64,000 nt of DNA from UBA7239 sp035430165 (GTDB taxonomy: Bacteria > Pseudomonadota > Gammaproteobacteria > Pseudomonadales > UBA7239), in contig DAOMGE010000001.1 of NCBI GenBank assembly GCA_035430165.1, forward strand, positions 122,962 through 186,961. Direction: 5' to 3'. The position numbers and the translations under genes are program-made. The notes under the pieces were generated by a model, which saw only the letters and a program-made list of their open reading frames with translations, was not told where the DNA came from and made no database searches. Position 1 is the first letter of the stretch. Each line of letters opens with the position of its first letter. This document shows, piece by piece, positions 62,448 to 64,000 of this stretch.

Positions 62448-63488
62448 ATGGCTTGGAAACTTCAGTCACTCTTATGGGTATTTTTACCAGAAGATCGTGC
62501 AGTTAACCTGTCACTGTATTTTTTTATACTACTGTTAATGATTTTTTTGTTTTCAACATTTATTTCATTGAAATTTAAAAAATATACCGCCAAGAAAATT
62601 TCAATGGTATTAATGCTGGCAACGCTAATATCCTGGGTTTTTCTTTATATAAATCGTCCAGCATGGCTTGTGGCATCCCAACAAGAAAATGCCGGGCATC
62701 CTGACGTTTCCGAGCTTAATTGGGAGTCTCCATCTGACGGGCTTCAGGTCTCTGAGCTGCGTTTTAAAGTTGCTGGCAAGTTTGTAGACCGCATGGTATT
62801 GGCTAGATTAGACCCAAGTAAGTACAAGTTTAGCGTTCACTTTGACCCGCATGGCTCCAAGACGGCAGAAGATTGGCAGGAAGAACTTGGGGCTACTATT
62901 GTTGTTAACGGAAGTTACTTTGGAGAAAACTTTGCGCCGTTAACGCCAATACGGGCATCAGGAGTTAATGCTGGTCCTTTGCAGTACATCTCAGATCATG
63001 GAGCTATTGTTGCAAATGAAAGCAGCGTTCAAATAATTGACCTACGAAAAAAAGATGTTTTTTTAGAAATAAACCAGTATCAAAATGCAATGGTTTCATA
63101 TCCACTGCTGCTTGACAAAAGCAGGTCTAGTACAGCAAAAGATTCAAAGACATGGCTAGCATCCAGAAATTTTGTTGCGCTAGATAGCGACGGGTTTGTT
63201 GTTTTTGGTGCCACAGAAACCGGCTTTTTTACAATATATAACCTGGCAAAATTTCTGGAACATGGGCCTCTTAATCTTCGTCTTGCTTTGAACCTGGATG
63301 GCGGCCCTCTTGTGAGCCAAATAATAAGCTCTGGATCATATAGGCGTAACTTCCATGGGACAGCAGAAATCAGTAATAGTAATGATGTTCTTAGGGCATT
63401 ATGGCATTCAACATTCAAGACGAATTGGAAATTGCCAATAGTATTAGTTGCAAACCACGTTTCTTCCGGAATTCATAATGAAAACTAA
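62448..63488 (+). CDS. Phosphodiester glycosidase (NAGPA-domain) family membrane protein
   Basis: A 346-residue protein with AGGGG before its ATG. Two N-terminal helices (about 20-40 and 50-68) precede an exported domain. VVNGSYFGENFAPLTPI (~160) and LALNLDGGPLVSQI (~285) are characteristic of the NAGPA/DUF2233 fold, which removes sugar-phosphodiester caps in other systems. Base composition is clearly richer in A and T than all flanking genes, with runs of T in the first 150 bases, which suggests recent acquisition. It lies between acs and a small unknown gene. Substrate unknown. Confidence 0.75.
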   Translation: MAWKLQSLLWVFLPEDRAVNLSLYFFILLLMIFLFSTFISLKFKKYTAKKISMVLMLATLISWVFLYINRPAWLVASQQENAGHPDVSELNWESPSDGLQVSELRFKVAGKFVDRMVLARLDPSKYKFSVHFDPHGSKTAEDWQEELGATIVVNGSYFGENFAPLTPIRASGVNAGPLQYISDHGAIVANESSVQIIDLRKKDVFLEINQYQNAMVSYPLLLDKSRSSTAKDSKTWLASRNFVALDSDGFVVFGATETGFFTIYNLAKFLEHGPLNLRLALNLDGGPLVSQIISSGSYRRNFHGTAEISNSNDVLRALWHSTFKTNWKLPIVLVANHVSSGIHNEN

Positions 63489-63509
63489 AGTTAAATACTG
63501 GTTATGAAG

Positions 63510-63534
63510 AAAAAGGGGCCAGAGAGATTTAAAA
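63510..63534. repeat. Short REP-like AAAAAGGGGCCAGAGAGATT element
   Basis: This sequence in the gap after the glycosidase gene resembles the element at 39847-39868 (AAAAAAGGGGACAGATG) and GGGG-type REP borders in general. Function is not established. Confidence 0.4.
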
Positions 63535-63572
63535 CGATAAGCATGACTACAACTCACCCAACAGGATTCGCC

Positions 63573-63890
63573 ATGAAACCCATCACAGAACGCATCCACC
63601 AAGCAGAAACACTCTGGACTTCTGGCGAAGAAGCGGAAATGGCGGGCAATTATGCACTGGCCTACACGCTTTACACCGAAGCGCATGACGAGATTATGGA
63701 CTGCGCCCGACTGCACCAGTTGGCGCATGAGAAATTGCGGCGTGTGAACTGGAAGCTGGGACATTACGGCGAGCTGGTTACCGACTGGCTGCTGCACCTG
63801 TTTGCCCCGCTCGGCATTTTCGAACTTGTCTCGCGACGCCTGAAAACCGATGCGCAGTTTGCCGAGATGTGTCGGCGCAAAGCAGCATAA
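63573..63890 (+). CDS. Small helical protein of unknown function
   Basis: The protein is 105 residues from the ATG at 63573, with AGGA 8 nt upstream; an earlier in-frame ATG at 63504 lies before the REP-like sequence. The N-terminal part (ERIHQAETLWTSGEEAEMAGNYALAYTLYTEAHDEI) looks like a TPR- or MIT-like helical hairpin. The rest is a mildly hydrophobic helix (LVTDWLLHLFAPLGIFELV) and a basic tail. I do not recognise a family. Base composition is again like the main chromosome. Confidence 0.65.
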   Translation: MKPITERIHQAETLWTSGEEAEMAGNYALAYTLYTEAHDEIMDCARLHQLAHEKLRRVNWKLGHYGELVTDWLLHLFAPLGIFELVSRRLKTDAQFAEMCRRKAA

Positions 63891-63928
63891 ACATTCGCAC
63901 GAAAAACACGCATCAAAATCTTTGCAAT

Positions 63929-64000
63929 TTAATCCTGATCCAGTTGTTTGTTTTTTAATCCCTCCGGCACCTTTTCCCCGGCATGGCGCAACTCGATGTA
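63929..64000 (-). CDS. Possible 3' end of a minus-strand gene running off the window
   Basis: A frame of 23 codons on the minus strand is open from the window edge to a TAA at 63929 and reads ...RHAGEKVPEGLKNKQLDQD. It overlaps a copy of the GGTGCCGGAGGGATT repeat arm (63952-63977), so the C-terminus may have been created by the repeat. The gene's identity cannot be judged from this fragment; a RAYT-type transposase is one possibility. Confidence 0.3.
   Translation of the reverse strand, partial: YIELRHAGEKVPEGLKNKQLDQD
63952..63977. repeat. Second copy of the REP-like arm found at 35573-35646
   Basis: TTTTTAATCCCTCCGGCACC plus TTTTCC matches the right arm of the 35.6-kb palindrome with one T fewer. 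The similarity extends upstream as GATC(C)AGTTG in both places. No second arm lies before the window end. Confidence 0.7.

Overview
This window looks like the chromosome of a free-living aerobic gammaproteobacterium, probably related to Pseudomonas or Cellvibrionales. The evidence is conserved gene neighbourhoods rather than any marker gene: coxB-coxA-cox11-coxC with DUF2909, SURF1 and heme A synthase; yheV-prlC-yrdA; nagZ-hpt-methylthioinosine phosphorylase; and gltX, rep, coq7 and acs of gammaproteobacterial type. No rRNA, tRNA, CRISPR array, prophage or transposase gene was seen. The genus assignment is inference.

Layout. 0-5 kb: start of gltX, then a three-gene 2-oxoacid oxidoreductase operon whose third member is a GltD-like flavoprotein carrying its own ferredoxin domain. 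5-9 kb: polyphosphate:AMP phosphotransferase and a GNAT/RimK-like ATP-grasp pair. 9-17.7 kb: a tightly packed minus-strand run (exported PCMT-like methyltransferase, membrane spermidine-synthase-like protein, lipoprotein hydrolase, nagZ, hpt, MTI phosphorylase, acetyl-CoA hydrolase) covering purine and murein salvage and less clear envelope functions. 17.7-25 kb: the complete caa3-type cytochrome c oxidase operon with assembly factors, with a good sigma-70 promoter at 25054-25082. 25-33 kb: yheV, prlC, gamma carbonic anhydrase, a KstD-like flavoprotein, an orphan radical SAM/SPASM protein and rep.

33-44 kb is the most unusual part. Two secreted proteins share one architecture: a secretion signal, a beta-sandwich, calcium-binding thrombospondin-3 repeats, seven propeller repeats, more TSP3 repeats and a conserved tail. 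One uses RCC1 repeats and the other FG-GAP repeats. Between them lies a 1382-residue membrane protein that is an internal duplication of an exported beta-rich domain plus membrane helices. Short REP-like inverted repeats sit in the gaps. A GT39-type transferase and a TVP38 protein follow.

44-50 kb holds housekeeping and transport genes (Gfo/Idh/MocA oxidoreductase, GDT1 family, YbjQ, DEAD-box helicase, MFS, coq7). 50.7-62.4 kb is an acyl-CoA catabolic region: acyl-CoA dehydrogenase, HSD17B4-like SDR, a fused HMG-CoA-synthase-like/DUF35 protein that appears to lack catalytic residues, an SCP2-type thiolase, enoyl-CoA hydratase, a hotdog thioesterase and acetyl-CoA synthetase. An OGT-like TPR glycosyltransferase and a lipoprotein interrupt it. 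The last 1.6 kb is an AT-rich phosphodiester glycosidase gene, a small unknown gene and REP-like sequence, which looks acquired.
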